From positions 859,934 to 922,935 of the forward strand of contig JXCB02000027.1 of NCBI GenBank assembly GCA_000828075.3: a stretch of 63,002 bases of DNA, written 5' to 3'. Every line of letters starts with the position of its first letter. Positions within the stretch are counted from its first letter, which is position 1. Source of the stretch: Tolypothrix campylonemoides VB511288 (GTDB lineage: Bacteria > Cyanobacteriota > Cyanobacteriia > Cyanobacteriales > Nostocaceae). The translations under genes and the position numbers were made by a program. Below are positions 42,742 to 52,534 of the stretch, one piece after another. Below the pieces are notes generated by a model that saw nothing but the letters and a program-made list of their open reading frames with translations, ran no database searches and was not told the origin of the DNA.

Positions 42742-44226
42742 ATGAATGAGTTTATGTATTTGACAAAGAATCAAGTTAAGCAACCGCCCACTTTCAAACT
42801 CAGATTACCATTTGTAGGTGAAAATAAGGGCGGTTATCACACACAACCATTACCAGGATGCCCGAGAATGCCACCATCTCTGCAATTGCGGGGATATCAG
42901 CGACAAGCCGTTAACAACTGGTTTGCCAATAACGGCAGAGGAACGCTGAAAATGGCAACTGGTAGTGGGAAGACAATTACAGCGTTGGCGATCGCCTGCG
43001 AATTATACAAGCAAATTAACTTGCAAGTCTTGGTGGTGGTGTGTCCTTACCGACATCTCGTTACCCAGTGGGCGCGAGAGTGCGAAAAATTTAATTTGCA
43101 ACCTCTCTTAGCTTTTGAAAACGTACGCAATTGGCAGAGCCAACTTTCTACACAACTTTATAATATACGTTCTGGTTCTCAACGTTTTCTCACGGTAATT
43201 ACTAGCAACTCTACTTTAATTGGAGATGGCTTCCAATCTCAACTCAAGTATTTTCCGGAAAAAACTTTAATTATTGGAGACGAGGCACATAACTTAGGCG
43301 CACCCAGGTTGGAAGAAAGTTTACCCCGCCGCATTGGGTTGCGACTAGCTTTATCTGCTACGCCAGAAAGGTATTTTGATGAAGGTGGGACTCAATCTTT
43401 GTTTGATTATTTTGGTCCTGTTCTCCAACCAGAACTAACTTTAAGAGATGCGATCGCTCAAAATGCTTTGGTACATTATCTTTATTATCCTATATTAGTA
43501 GAATTAACCGAAACAGAAAGCCGCACCTATGCCAAATTAACGCAAAAAATTGGACGGGCGCTACTTTATCGCCAACGAGAAAATATAGAATTTGCAGATG
43601 AAGATAACGAAGATTTAAAGCCGTTGTTGATGCAACGAGCCAGGTTAATTGGTGCAGCAGAAAATAAGTTAAATGCTTTACGGGAGTTAATGTCAACTCG
43701 CCGCGAAACAACTCACACGCTTTTTTATTGCAGTGATGGTTCACAAGAGGCGGGACGTTCTAGCTTGCGCCAACTCAAAGCCGTCGCCAAAATTTTGGGG
43801 GTAGAACTGGGTTACAAGGTAAGCACCTACACCGCCCAAACATCTTTAGAAGAAAGGGAGGTTTTGCGCCGTCAATTTGAAAGCGGCGAATTGCAAGGTT
43901 TAGTAGCAATTCGTTGTTTAGATGAAGGGGTAGATATTCCTGCAATTCAAACGGCTGTGATTTTGGCAAGTTCTGCTAATCCTCGCCAGTTCATTCAACG
44001 GCGCGGACGAGTTTTGCGTCCTCACCCAAAAAAGGAACGCGCCACGATATTTGACATGATTGTTTTACCACCAGATTTAGATAGGAAAACTTTAGAAGTT
44101 GAGCGCAATTTACTGCGAAAGGAATTACTGAGATTTGTTGAGTTTGCTGATTTAGCTGACAACGCTGGTGAAGCAAGAATGAAGCTATTTGATTTACAGA
44201 AGCGCTACGGCTTATTAGATATTTAA
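42742..44226 (+). CDS. Dnd-system-associated DEAD/DEAH-type helicase (restriction component)
   Basis: 494 residues, superfamily 2 helicase with Walker A ATGSGKT (about residue 72) and DEAH motif GDEAHNLG (about 180), SATPERYFDEGG (motif III region), and C-terminal motifs RCLDEGVDIP and QRRGRVLRP. It matches the family described as DNA phosphorothioation system restriction enzyme. The context agrees: it is 8 kb from dndC-dndD-dndE and followed by other Dnd-associated genes. It presumably unwinds or translocates on unmodified DNA. A short 132-bp spacer of repeats separates it from lexA. Confidence 0.83.
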   Translation: MNEFMYLTKNQVKQPPTFKLRLPFVGENKGGYHTQPLPGCPRMPPSLQLRGYQRQAVNNWFANNGRGTLKMATGSGKTITALAIACELYKQINLQVLVVVCPYRHLVTQWARECEKFNLQPLLAFENVRNWQSQLSTQLYNIRSGSQRFLTVITSNSTLIGDGFQSQLKYFPEKTLIIGDEAHNLGAPRLEESLPRRIGLRLALSATPERYFDEGGTQSLFDYFGPVLQPELTLRDAIAQNALVHYLYYPILVELTETESRTYAKLTQKIGRALLYRQRENIEFADEDNEDLKPLLMQRARLIGAAENKLNALRELMSTRRETTHTLFYCSDGSQEAGRSSLRQLKAVAKILGVELGYKVSTYTAQTSLEEREVLRRQFESGELQGLVAIRCLDEGVDIPAIQTAVILASSANPRQFIQRRGRVLRPHPKKERATIFDMIVLPPDLDRKTLEVERNLLRKELLRFVEFADLADNAGEARMKLFDLQKRYGLLDI

Positions 44227-44591
44227 TCTTTGAATTTCACGTCAAGACGGTAAGAAAAACTTTGCATGTTGGCGTGGAATAATTTCCACATTTTGGTAAG
44301 AATGTATTTAAATTTTTATAAAAAGATGAACTACAGGCTGGGGGCAGGGGGTATACTTAAGATAATGGGAATATTTGCTATTTTTTTAAAAAACGTAATA
44401 GTTCCATTATATTCAAAGTCATCTCGACTATAATGATAATATCAGAAAGTTCCCAAAATTTAACTGATTTTTCAAAAAAACTATGAAAATAAAGGCGCGA
44501 GATTTAAAATATTAAAAACTTACATAGATTGGGATGCAATAAGCCCAGTAGAGCGGTTAAAATATAACAAAAATTCTATTTAAAAACCAAG
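44227..44591. other. AT-rich spacer inside the Dnd island; no gene seen
   Basis: 365 bp with no open frame of note and no clear hairpin terminator. A promoter for the small protein and DndD-like pair is likely here; none can be placed with confidence. Confidence 0.4.
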
Positions 44592-44765
44592 ATGAATAAA
44601 GAGCATAATATAGATGATGTCCAGGAGCTAATTATGACTGCTCCGCCAGAAGTGCGACAAATTATTGATCGCGTATGGCTACTAGAAAAAAGCCGACTAG
44701 ATAAGAAAATTAACAGCCATATTAATGATGATATTTTGGCGATTGTGAAGGAAGCGGTGCGATGA
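44592..44765 (+). CDS. 57-residue protein coupled to the DndD-like gene
   Basis: ATG at 44592, 57 codons, TGA at 44763-44765. It overlaps the next start as ATGA, a sign of translational coupling and of a real gene. The sequence is helical and charged (PEVRQIIDRVWLLEKSRLDK) with no family recognised. Because the pair is coupled, it is likely a small partner of the DndD-like ATPase. Confidence 0.7.
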   Translation: MNKEHNIDDVQELIMTAPPEVRQIIDRVWLLEKSRLDKKINSHINDDILAIVKEAVR

Positions 44766-46834
44766 AGCTGACTTCAATTAAACTTTGCAACTTTCGGTCT
44801 TTTTATGGCAAAACACCGGAAATCATCCTTGCGGGAACAGAGACTTGCAACACAACGATCATTCATGGCAATAATGGTTCGGGAAAAACCAGTCTCTTGA
44901 ATGCGTTTACTTGGGTGCTGTATGAAAAATTTAGTGCAGCTTTTGCATCGACTGAACAGTTGGTGAATAAGCGGGCGATCGCCGAAGCAAAACCAGGGCA
45001 AGTTGTAGAATGTTGGGTAGAAGTGGAGTGGGAACATGACGGCAAACGCTACAACGTGAAACGCGTGTGTCGGGTTTATAAAAATGAAACCGACGTCAAC
45101 ATTACCAAAACAGAATTGCGAATGCAGGTAGCTGGGGATGATGGACGTTGGTATTTTCCACCTCAGCAACCAGAGGATGTGATTGGGCAAATTTTACCTG
45201 TGAGTTTACATCAATATTTCTTCTTTGACGGCGAGCGTATTGAAGAGATAGTCCGTTCGGATAAGAAAGCTGAAATTGCGGAAGCCACGAAGATTTTCTT
45301 AGGTGTGGAAGTTGTTAACCGTTCCATCAATCACCTGAAGGAAGCCAAAAAAAGTTTGGAGAATGAGTTAAAGGCAATTGGTAACTCGGAAATTAAACAG
45401 CTTTTGAAACAGCAGAACAATATAGAACAAGAAATTGAGCGCATCAGCAAACGGCAAACGGAAATTAAACAAGAGTTAGAATATCAAGAAACTTTTAAAA
45501 AACAGACCAGCAACCTTTTAAGAGAACTCACTGCTGCTAAGGAATTGCAAGAAAGACGGCAAGAGTTAGAAAAACAGAAAATATTAAATCAAGAAAACCT
45601 GAGAGAAAGTAGGGAAGCAATAAAAAAAGCGATTTCAGCACGCGGTTATACTGTATTGCTCTCGGAAACCACAGCACAATTTCGGGAAATAGTGAATGAT
45701 TTGAAGCAGCGAGGTGAGTTAACCTCTGGAATTTCGCGGGAATTTGTAAATGAATTACTGCACTCTCAACGCTGTATTTGTGGTGCAGACATACGCGAAG
45801 GAAGTCACTCGCACAAGAATGTCAGAAAATTGTTGGATAAAGCAGGTTCTTCGGTGGTGGAAGAAACAGCCATTCGCATGAGTGCTCAAGTCGATGAAAT
45901 TGACAAGCAAGCAGTCAGCTTTTGGGAAGAAGTTGACAGAGAACAAGCGAGAATTAATCAGTTAAGACAAACTATATCCCAAATTGAAAGTGATTTAGAT
46001 AACATTCAAGAACGGTTGCGGAAAGATGCAAATGAAGAAATTAGCAGTTTACAAAAGCGGTTGGATGAAATTGAAGATAAAATCAGAGACTTCATTTTAG
46101 AACAAGGAGCAAATCAACAGCAAATTGCGACTCTTAAAAGTGAGTTGGAAGTTTTGGGTAAACAAATTGCCAAGCAGAAACTGAATCAGGAAAGGCAAGC
46201 ACTAGCGCAACGGCGCATAACCGCAACTCAAGACGCAATTGAACTGTTGATAAAAGTCAGAGACCTCCAAGAAAAACAGTTTCGTTGGCAACTCGAAAAG
46301 CGAGTACAAGAGATATTCAGCGAAATTTCATTTACACCATACATTCCCAAAATCAGCGAGAAATATGAACTGACCCTGGTGGAAAATACTGCTGGTTTAG
46401 AAATGTCTGTTGCAGCTTCTACAGGAGAAAATCAAATTCTCAGTTTATCTTTTATTGCCAGCATTATCGATATGGTACGGGAATGGAGTGAAAAGAAAAA
46501 AATGCTGCTGGTTCCTGATAGTAGTACTTTCCCGATTGTCATGGATTCGCCTTTTGGGAGTTTGGATGAAATTTCTCGGCGGCGAATTGCTAAGACAATT
46601 CCTAAATTAGCAAATCAGTTGATTGTGTTGGTGAGTAAGACGCAGTGGCGCGGTGAAGTAGAAGAAGAAATGGCAGAAAGAATTGGTAGGGAATATGTGT
46701 TGACTTACTATTCTTCTAAGCTTGATTGTGAACAAGATTCTATTGAGTTGGGTGGAGAACGGTATGCTTTGGTTAGGCAAAGTCCAAATGAGTTTGAGTA
46801 TACGGAGATTGTTGAGGTGAATAGGGAGGGGTAG
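44762..46834 (+). CDS. DndD-like SMC/Rad50-type ATPase
   Basis: 690 residues. N-terminal Walker [10 protein letters not shown] (36-44) and long coiled coils (about 190-330 and 370-500), separated by a hook-like segment with Cys337-x-Cys339 (CICGAD) near the middle. The C-terminal ABC-type segment includes [21 protein letters not shown] (Walker B, near 593) and [12 protein letters not shown]. Related to DndD and to RecF/SbcC ATPases, but it differs in sequence from the dndD at 52672. It probably supports the restriction or DNA-sensing branch of the island. Followed 4 bp later by a Uma2 gene. Confidence 0.8.
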   Translation: MKLTSIKLCNFRSFYGKTPEIILAGTETCNTTIIHGNNGSGKTSLLNAFTWVLYEKFSAAFASTEQLVNKRAIAEAKPGQVVECWVEVEWEHDGKRYNVKRVCRVYKNETDVNITKTELRMQVAGDDGRWYFPPQQPEDVIGQILPVSLHQYFFFDGERIEEIVRSDKKAEIAEATKIFLGVEVVNRSINHLKEAKKSLENELKAIGNSEIKQLLKQQNNIEQEIERISKRQTEIKQELEYQETFKKQTSNLLRELTAAKELQERRQELEKQKILNQENLRESREAIKKAISARGYTVLLSETTAQFREIVNDLKQRGELTSGISREFVNELLHSQRCICGADIREGSHSHKNVRKLLDKAGSSVVEETAIRMSAQVDEIDKQAVSFWEEVDREQARINQLRQTISQIESDLDNIQERLRKDANEEISSLQKRLDEIEDKIRDFILEQGANQQQIATLKSELEVLGKQIAKQKLNQERQALAQRRITATQDAIELLIKVRDLQEKQFRWQLEKRVQEIFSEISFTPYIPKISEKYELTLVENTAGLEMSVAASTGENQILSLSFIASIIDMVREWSEKKKMLLVPDSSTFPIVMDSPFGSLDEISRRRIAKTIPKLANQLIVLVSKTQWRGEVEEEMAERIGREYVLTYYSSKLDCEQDSIELGGERYALVRQSPNEFEYTEIVEVNREG

Positions 46835-46838
46835 GGTT

Positions 46839-47408
46839 ATGGTTGCGAGTTCAGACAGAAAGTACATGACACCTCAGGAATACCTGGAATGGGAAGAACG
46901 CCAAGACATCAAATATGAGTACGTCAACGGCGAAGTCTTTGCCATGACTAGCGGTACTATTCCTCATACTACCATTGCCCTAAACCTGGCTTCGGCATTA
47001 AAAAGCTACCTCCGGGGTAGCGGCTGTCGTGTCAATATGGCGGACGCGAAAGTAGGCGTATCTGAGAATGGATCTTTGCAATACCCTGATGTCGTGGTGA
47101 GTTGCGATGAACGAGATAGACAAGCTATTAAGTTCATTCAGTATCCTTGTTTAATTGTTGAAGTTCTTTCGCCTAGTACAGAAGCTTACGACAGAGGCGG
47201 GAAATTTTACCAATACCGTCGCATTCAGACTTTGAAAGAATACGTTCTCATCGATGCTGAAAAAATCAGTGTGGAGTGTTTTCGGCTGAATGATAAAGGT
47301 ATCTGGGAGTTACATTTCTACGATCAGGGGGATGAAGTTCACTTAACCAGTGTTGATTTTCACTTTCCCATATCCCTAGTTTACGAAGATGTCCAGTTTC
47401 CGAGGTAG
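46839..47408 (+). CDS. Uma2 family (DUF820) PD-(D/E)XK-like protein
   Basis: 189 residues with [20 protein letters not shown], the substrate-side E (YVNGEVFAM), PDVVVSCD, and [21 protein letters not shown], the Uma2 nuclease-like core with Lys. It is 4 bp after the DndD-like gene, so probably in the same transcript. Whether it belongs to the Dnd system or only to the mobile-gene neighbourhood is open, because this family is very common in these genomes. Confidence 0.85.
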   Translation: MVASSDRKYMTPQEYLEWEERQDIKYEYVNGEVFAMTSGTIPHTTIALNLASALKSYLRGSGCRVNMADAKVGVSENGSLQYPDVVVSCDERDRQAIKFIQYPCLIVEVLSPSTEAYDRGGKFYQYRRIQTLKEYVLIDAEKISVECFRLNDKGIWELHFYDQGDEVHLTSVDFHFPISLVYEDVQFPR

Positions 47409-47574
47409 GAGAAACGAACCGCAGAGGCGCAGAGGACGCAGAGGGAAGAGAGGGCGATCGCCTGTCGCTTAGTATAAGATAGTCGGTTCTGGAGTGCGTA
47501 GACGCGCAGCGGCTTGTCCTTAGACATCCCTTGAAGCCTTGAGTTAGGATTGTGACAAAGTAGATATTAGTACA

Positions 47575-48042
47575 ATGGCTGAAACTGGCAGAATCAGGGT
47601 TGCTAAAGATAAGGCTGAATTGGTAAAAGCTTTAACATCGGCTGATGGTGCAACAGGTCCTTTTCAAACATTCGCTGATGTGATTGTGTTTGCTGCTGCT
47701 TTGGGTGCAAAGCATAATAAGCGGGTTCCTTTGGGGGAAATTTCTAAAAGAGAACCATCGCCAATCCCCCAAGAACAGTTTATTGTTAGGGGATATAATA
47801 CGGTAATTAATTTAATAGCAATTACTGAGACTAAGGATATCAAAGTTTTATCTTTAAATGAAGAAAAAAGTGTCGAAAAACGCAATCACATTTTTGAAGA
47901 ATATGCAAATGGTGGACTTGAATTGTTACAAGCAGAACTACGTGGTGCAGTAGATTATACAGAAAGAATTTTACTAATGCTTAGTTCAGAAAAATTGGAA
48001 AATAAGACTGAAGAGGAGTTTGATTTAAGTAAGTTTATTTGA
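47575..48042 (+). CDS. dnd system-associated protein (family 4 type)
   Basis: 155 residues. It matches the small protein family repeatedly found next to dnd genes (dnd-associated protein 4) in RIRVAKDKAELVKALTSADG, FQTFADVIVFAAALGAKHNK and RGYNTVINLIAI. No catalytic motif is visible; its biochemical role is unknown. The 166-bp spacer before it holds the CAGAGGCGCAGAGG-type dispersed repeat near 47418-47445. Confidence 0.75.
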   Translation: MAETGRIRVAKDKAELVKALTSADGATGPFQTFADVIVFAAALGAKHNKRVPLGEISKREPSPIPQEQFIVRGYNTVINLIAITETKDIKVLSLNEEKSVEKRNHIFEEYANGGLELLQAELRGAVDYTERILLMLSSEKLENKTEEEFDLSKFI

Positions 48043-48115
48043 TAGTTTTTCTAAAAATACACATCGAATCAGCAAAAATTAGTTCATTGATGCGTCTGAG
48101 TATTCAGGAATAATA

Positions 48116-49126
48116 ATGAGTCAATTGAGGAAGACAGAAAATCATAAAAATATAACTTATTATCGTGAAGCTTTTTCTGATATTAAAGTATATATAAACA
48201 ATAATAAATCAGGCAAAGCTCTTAACCAGCCGATATTAATTTTATCTGTGATTGATTTAATCACACAAGGTTTCATTAATGATAAATATATTCTAATTTC
48301 TGATGAATTGATTGATAGATTTAAAAAGTATTGGGAAGTACTTGGTTCAGGTTCTTATCAGGGTAGTGATTTTGCCCTTCCTTTTTTCCATTTAAAGAAC
48401 CAAAAGGGTAAATTTTGGCATCTTAAGTTTAGTTCAGAATATGATGGCGGTCGTCCTCAGTCGATTCCTAAGCTAAAACATGATATTGACTACGCTGTTT
48501 TGGACGATGAGTTATTCAGTTTAATACAAGAGCAAAATTCCCGAAAAGATTTAATTGATGCCCTGGTGTCAGCTTGGTTTTCTTCTGATGAAAAGAAAAT
48601 TGAAGATGTTATAGACATTAACCTCAAATTTGAAGATGCTTCTCTGAAAACAGAAAACACTACTGAATCAGAAAAAGAAAATATACAAAGTTCTCCGAAA
48701 TGGAGTTTAAGAAAGTCACTTATCAGAGAAGCATTTTTCAGGAAAGAGGTTGTACATATTTATGATTACAGATGTGCCTTTTGTGGTTTGAAAGTCAAAA
48801 AGTCAATTAACCAAACTATTGTGGATGGCGCACACATCAAAACTATTGTGGATGGCGCACACATCAAACCATTTTCAGAATTTTACGACAATAGAATTAA
48901 TAACGGAATATCATTCTGCAAAAATCATCATTGGGCTTTTGATAGGTCTTGGTTTACTGTAGATAAACAATACAGAATTATAGTTAGCGAAGATTTGGAA
49001 GAAGAATCTCCCCACGCTAAACCGATGAAAGATTTTCACGGAGAAAAGCTTATCCTGCCCAAATCAGAAGAACATTTTCCAGAACAAGAAGCACTGGAAT
49101 GGCATCGCCAGAAATTTGAAGGATAA
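48116..49126 (+). CDS. HNH endonuclease with SBD-like N-terminal domain; altered HNH motif
   Basis: 336 residues. The N-terminal half (about 20-150) resembles the sulfur-binding-domain type module of modification-dependent endonucleases (ALPFFHLKNQKGKFWHLKF), but the His-Lys pair expected near KALNQPILIL is Asn-Gln here. The C-terminal HNH nuclease has the zinc-type CAFCG, DGAHIKPFSEF, NNGISFCKNHHWAFDR and FTVD. Residues 234-242 (TIVDGAHIK) are tandemly duplicated at 243-251, which puts nine extra residues at the first catalytic His. The nuclease may be impaired. The stop abuts the dndB stop with no base between (convergent). Cutting of phosphorothioated DNA is an inference from family and context. 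Confidence 0.75.
   Translation: MSQLRKTENHKNITYYREAFSDIKVYINNNKSGKALNQPILILSVIDLITQGFINDKYILISDELIDRFKKYWEVLGSGSYQGSDFALPFFHLKNQKGKFWHLKFSSEYDGGRPQSIPKLKHDIDYAVLDDELFSLIQEQNSRKDLIDALVSAWFSSDEKKIEDVIDINLKFEDASLKTENTTESEKENIQSSPKWSLRKSLIREAFFRKEVVHIYDYRCAFCGLKVKKSINQTIVDGAHIKTIVDGAHIKPFSEFYDNRINNGISFCKNHHWAFDRSWFTVDKQYRIIVSEDLEEESPHAKPMKDFHGEKLILPKSEEHFPEQEALEWHRQKFEG
48813..48868 (+). repeat. 27-bp in-frame tandem duplication within the HNH motif
   Basis: Unit ACTATTGTGGATGGCGCACA (first 20 of 27 bp) occurs twice back to back, 48815-48841 and 48842-48868, with no mismatch. The identity shows it is recent. Loss of one copy by slippage would restore a standard HNH motif. Confidence 0.97.
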
Positions 49127-50725
49127 TTACAAAACTGATGGAAGTCCTACTGCCTTGGGTTCAACAAACTTGCCATCAAAACCTATTGTTTTATTTTCTA
49201 CAGTTCTGGCTTTAGCCAAATCTTTGCGAAGTTCCGCACGTTCCATCTGATCCTGAATTCCGCCCAAAATATATATCAGTAACTTCGCCGCCAAATCCCG
49301 CCCAGCAACTTGCACTCGCTTTTTATTTGGGTCATACAAAATACCGTACCAGAGAGATTGCGGGTACTCCATACCGCTAAAACCACCGGAACGGTCGAAT
49401 TTTTGCAGCTTCTTAAAGATATCTACCAGCGAAAGCCCTTTCTTAAAAACCAAAATACCCAAAGCTTGCGCTAACGCTACTTGACCAACAGGACGGAATA
49501 ACATATTTCCTTCGCCGCCATCCTTCTCAAAGCTGAATCGTCGCAACGCAGGCGTACCTTCATCTTCAAGAAGCTTATAACTTGGAAGATTTGCCAAACA
49601 ATCGAATAACTTGTGAAACTCCTGTATTCCCTCCTCCAGTTCCTCATCTTCTGGACGCATGGGAATGAGACCTTTATCCAAGGGTTTCCAGTGAGAGTAC
49701 TTTTGCCCCAAGTATCGTTCAGACATTTCTTTTAAAGCTTGCAGCGTTGTCAAAACTGTTGAGTTCGCTGCAACTGTCGCACTATTCCAATTGACGCGAG
49801 GCTTTCGCGTTTCCTGTTGTTCCAAAAGCGGATGGTTGACAGCGATTTTTCTAGCAACAATCGAAAAACCATCATCCTCATTCAGCTGTGCTAACTGACC
49901 TTTACTCAAGGGTGCAGCCATCAGGTTAACATGAACAAAGATGGATCTCACCCGTCGCCTTGCTTCTTGGCGGGTTTCGCCAGCCGCAACCGCACAAATG
50001 AACTCAATACCAATTTTTTCCTTGGGCAAGCTTTGCAGGTAAGCTGGTTCTACGTGGTACTTTTCTACCAAGTCAGCCAACGTAATGAAAGTTTCGTAAG
50101 CAGTTTTATCCTTTCTGTATCGCTGGAGTTTGCCAGTTTTGAGTAACTCCATCAAACCCTGCACCCCCATCAATCGGTGTTGACCATCCAAGGCATAAAT
50201 GGTCACATTCTCCTCAGAAAGGTTAAGCAGACCGACTTTATCATCTTTATCCAGTGCAGTGAATTCGGTGGTAGATTTTTTGGCGCGTCCCTGACTATCC
50301 CACTCAGCAGCTTTGGGATTATCCACCCACGGTTGGTTAATTACCACGAGAACTGGCGGAAACTTGTGATTTTTTCGCGCCGCCAAATACTGTACAAGCG
50401 GTGCTTGACGTGACCAATCAAGGGGACGCTGTTGAATTTCATCAATGGTATCCGCGTCAATTTCGATGTTATCAGTCTCTGGATTGTACTTTTTTTGCAG
50501 CAATGGTAAGCCAGACGCGAAGTGAACACGACCCGCAAACCATTCTAAGGTCACAGAACCAACATAAGCCTCAGTACCACCCATCTCGGTTTTCTGAACG
50601 AGAATGCGATCCTTCCTCCCAAGGAACTTCTCCAGAAGTAAAGCGAGTAGCTGTTGGTCTTTGATTTCCCGTTGCAAGTACTCGCTAGCGATGTCAGTGG
50701 TTAGGTCAGATGCGCTGTCCTTCAT
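49127..50725 (-). CDS. dndB: DndB, DGQHR-domain protein of the phosphorothioation system
   Basis: 532 residues from the ATG at 50725 (MKDSASDLTTDIASEYLQRE); the TTG at 50758 is less likely. The DGQHRLMGVQGL motif (about residue 180) defines the DGQHR family to which DndB belongs. DndB is known as a repressor of dnd expression and/or specificity factor. It is divergent from dndC across a 190-bp region with a direct repeat (ATTCGGGT twice), a natural place for autoregulation. The stop abuts the HNH stop. Confidence 0.87.
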   Translation of the reverse strand: MKDSASDLTTDIASEYLQREIKDQQLLALLLEKFLGRKDRILVQKTEMGGTEAYVGSVTLEWFAGRVHFASGLPLLQKKYNPETDNIEIDADTIDEIQQRPLDWSRQAPLVQYLAARKNHKFPPVLVVINQPWVDNPKAAEWDSQGRAKKSTTEFTALDKDDKVGLLNLSEENVTIYALDGQHRLMGVQGLMELLKTGKLQRYRKDKTAYETFITLADLVEKYHVEPAYLQSLPKEKIGIEFICAVAAGETRQEARRRVRSIFVHVNLMAAPLSKGQLAQLNEDDGFSIVARKIAVNHPLLEQQETRKPRVNWNSATVAANSTVLTTLQALKEMSERYLGQKYSHWKPLDKGLIPMRPEDEELEEGIQEFHKLFDCLANLPSYKLLEDEGTPALRRFSFEKDGGEGNMLFRPVGQVALAQALGILVFKKGLSLVDIFKKLQKFDRSGGFSGMEYPQSLWYGILYDPNKKRVQVAGRDLAAKLLIYILGGIQDQMERAELRKDLAKARTVENKTIGFDGKFVEPKAVGLPSVL

Positions 50726-50775
50726 AATGGTTTTTGAAAACTGGAGGCTTTGGTACAAATTAATTCTCTATAATA

Positions 50776-50881
50776 TTCGGGTAATATGGACAGGTTTTTA
50801 AAAACTTTACGTTCTACAATACTAGGGTTGCGATGGCACGGAGTGCCCGCCAAAGGCGATCGCACTACATATAATTCGGGT
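50776..50881. promoter_or_regulatory. direct repeats in the dndB-dndC divergent promoter
   Basis: ATTCGGGT occurs at 50776-50783 and 50874-50881, both preceded by ATAATA/ATATA-type sequence. With AAGGAG just before dndC, the spacer 50726-50914 must carry both promoters. The repeats are candidate binding sites for DndB or another regulator. Confidence 0.4.
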
Positions 50882-50914
50882 GACTAACGTCCGTGTTTAA
50901 ACAGAGAAGGAGAA

Positions 50915-52525
50915 ATGGCTACAGCACAACACTCAGAAAATCAAAGTCAGCAAGCCCGTACTGTGGCAGAGTTAGTCGATTATATCCAAGAACTCACTAC
51001 TGAAATACAAGAATTATACTGTCTGGATGCCATTCCTTGGGTCGTTGGGTACTCTGGTGGTAAAGATTCAACAGCGACTTTGCAGTTGATTTGGAATGCG
51101 ATCGCACAACTACCAAGCGAAAAACGGACTAAAACAATACACGTTATCACAACAGATACACTTGTAGAAAATCCTGTCGTCTCTGCTTGGGTACGCAATT
51201 CTCTGGATCAGATGAAGGTCGCCGCGAAAGAACAAGGAATGCCTATTGAACCTCATCTAAATTATCCAGCAATTAAAGATACCTTTTGGGTATGCTTGAT
51301 TGGCAAAGGTTACCCAGCACCACGCAACAGATTTAGATGGTGTACTGAACGCCTGAAAATTCAACCCGCCGACAGCTTCATCCGTGAAATGATTCGTGCT
51401 AGTGGTGAAGTTATTCTTGTGCTTGGTACGCGTAAAGCCGAAAGCACCAAACGTGCTATTACGATGGCAAAGCATCGAGATTGGCGAATACGCGATCGCC
51501 TCAATACTAATCCTGATCGACCTAACTCGCTAATTTACCTTCCCATCGAAGACTGGCGTACTGATGAAGTGTGGATTTACCTCAACCAATGGCAGAATCC
51601 TTGGGGATACAGCAACAAAGATTTATTCACCATGTATCGAGGTGCAACAGCTGATAATGAATGTCCGCTAGTTATTGATACTTCTACCCCCAGTTGTGGC
51701 GATTCTCGTTTTGGTTGCTGGGTTTGCACAATGGTTAGTAAGGATAAATCGATGGAGGCAATGATCCAGAATGACGAAGAAAAAGAATGGATGCAACCTC
51801 TACTAAATATTCGTAATGAATTAGATGCTGAAGATGACCGCGACAAAAGAGACTTCCGCCGCATCTGGGGCGAAGTCACATTATTTGAACGGAACTTGGA
51901 TGGAAATATCTCTGTTGAACCAATTCCTGGTCCTTATACTAAAGAATGGCGGGAACATTGGCTAAGACGAGTCTTAGAAGCGCAAACACAAATCCGGCGC
52001 ACAGCACCAGAAAATATGCGCGACATCACACTCATTTCCCTAGAAGAAATGAGCGAAATTCGTCGCATCTGGCTAGAAGAAAAACACGAATTTGATGATA
52101 GTTTACCCCGCATTTATATGGAAGTTACAGGCGAACCTTTCATCGACCCCCGTCCTGGCGCTGGCTATAGTCTGCTAGGTCATGATGAATGGGCGGTGCT
52201 AGAAGAAATCTGTGAAGGTGATGCGATGCACTTGGAACTGATGGCGAAACTCTTGAACACAGAACACCAGTTTCGCAAGATGGCGCGTCGCGTGGGAATA
52301 TACGATGCACTAGAAAAGTGTTTTAAAACAAGTTCGCGTTCCCAAGATGAAGCGATTAAAAATGCTCATTTGAAAAGGGATTTGAAAGAGGCTGTTGATA
52401 AAGGCGATGTTGCAACAGTTAAACAGTTAACTTTGGGGGATGTTGCTGTTGAAGATAACAGTGAAACTGCCAAACCGCGAACTTGGGCAAATATCAAGTT
52501 TCAAGCTAAAGATTCAGATGATTGA
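50915..52525 (+). CDS. dndC: DndC, PAPS-reductase-like sulfurtransferase
   Basis: 536 residues. The ATP-pyrophosphatase P-loop SGGKDS is at 47-52 (GYSGGKDSTATLQL). Iron-sulfur type cysteines are Cys143 (RWCTER), Cys250 (NECPL), Cys261, Cys268 and Cys271 (SCGDSRFGCWVC). DndC activates DNA backbone phosphate and accepts sulfur from a cysteine desulfurase (DndA or an IscS/SufS). No dndA is in the window. AAGGAG lies 4 bp before the ATG. It heads dndC-dndD-dndE. Confidence 0.95.
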   Translation: MATAQHSENQSQQARTVAELVDYIQELTTEIQELYCLDAIPWVVGYSGGKDSTATLQLIWNAIAQLPSEKRTKTIHVITTDTLVENPVVSAWVRNSLDQMKVAAKEQGMPIEPHLNYPAIKDTFWVCLIGKGYPAPRNRFRWCTERLKIQPADSFIREMIRASGEVILVLGTRKAESTKRAITMAKHRDWRIRDRLNTNPDRPNSLIYLPIEDWRTDEVWIYLNQWQNPWGYSNKDLFTMYRGATADNECPLVIDTSTPSCGDSRFGCWVCTMVSKDKSMEAMIQNDEEKEWMQPLLNIRNELDAEDDRDKRDFRRIWGEVTLFERNLDGNISVEPIPGPYTKEWREHWLRRVLEAQTQIRRTAPENMRDITLISLEEMSEIRRIWLEEKHEFDDSLPRIYMEVTGEPFIDPRPGAGYSLLGHDEWAVLEEICEGDAMHLELMAKLLNTEHQFRKMARRVGIYDALEKCFKTSSRSQDEAIKNAHLKRDLKEAVDKGDVATVKQLTLGDVAVEDNSETAKPRTWANIKFQAKDSDD

Positions 52526-52534
52526 CTTGTTTGA

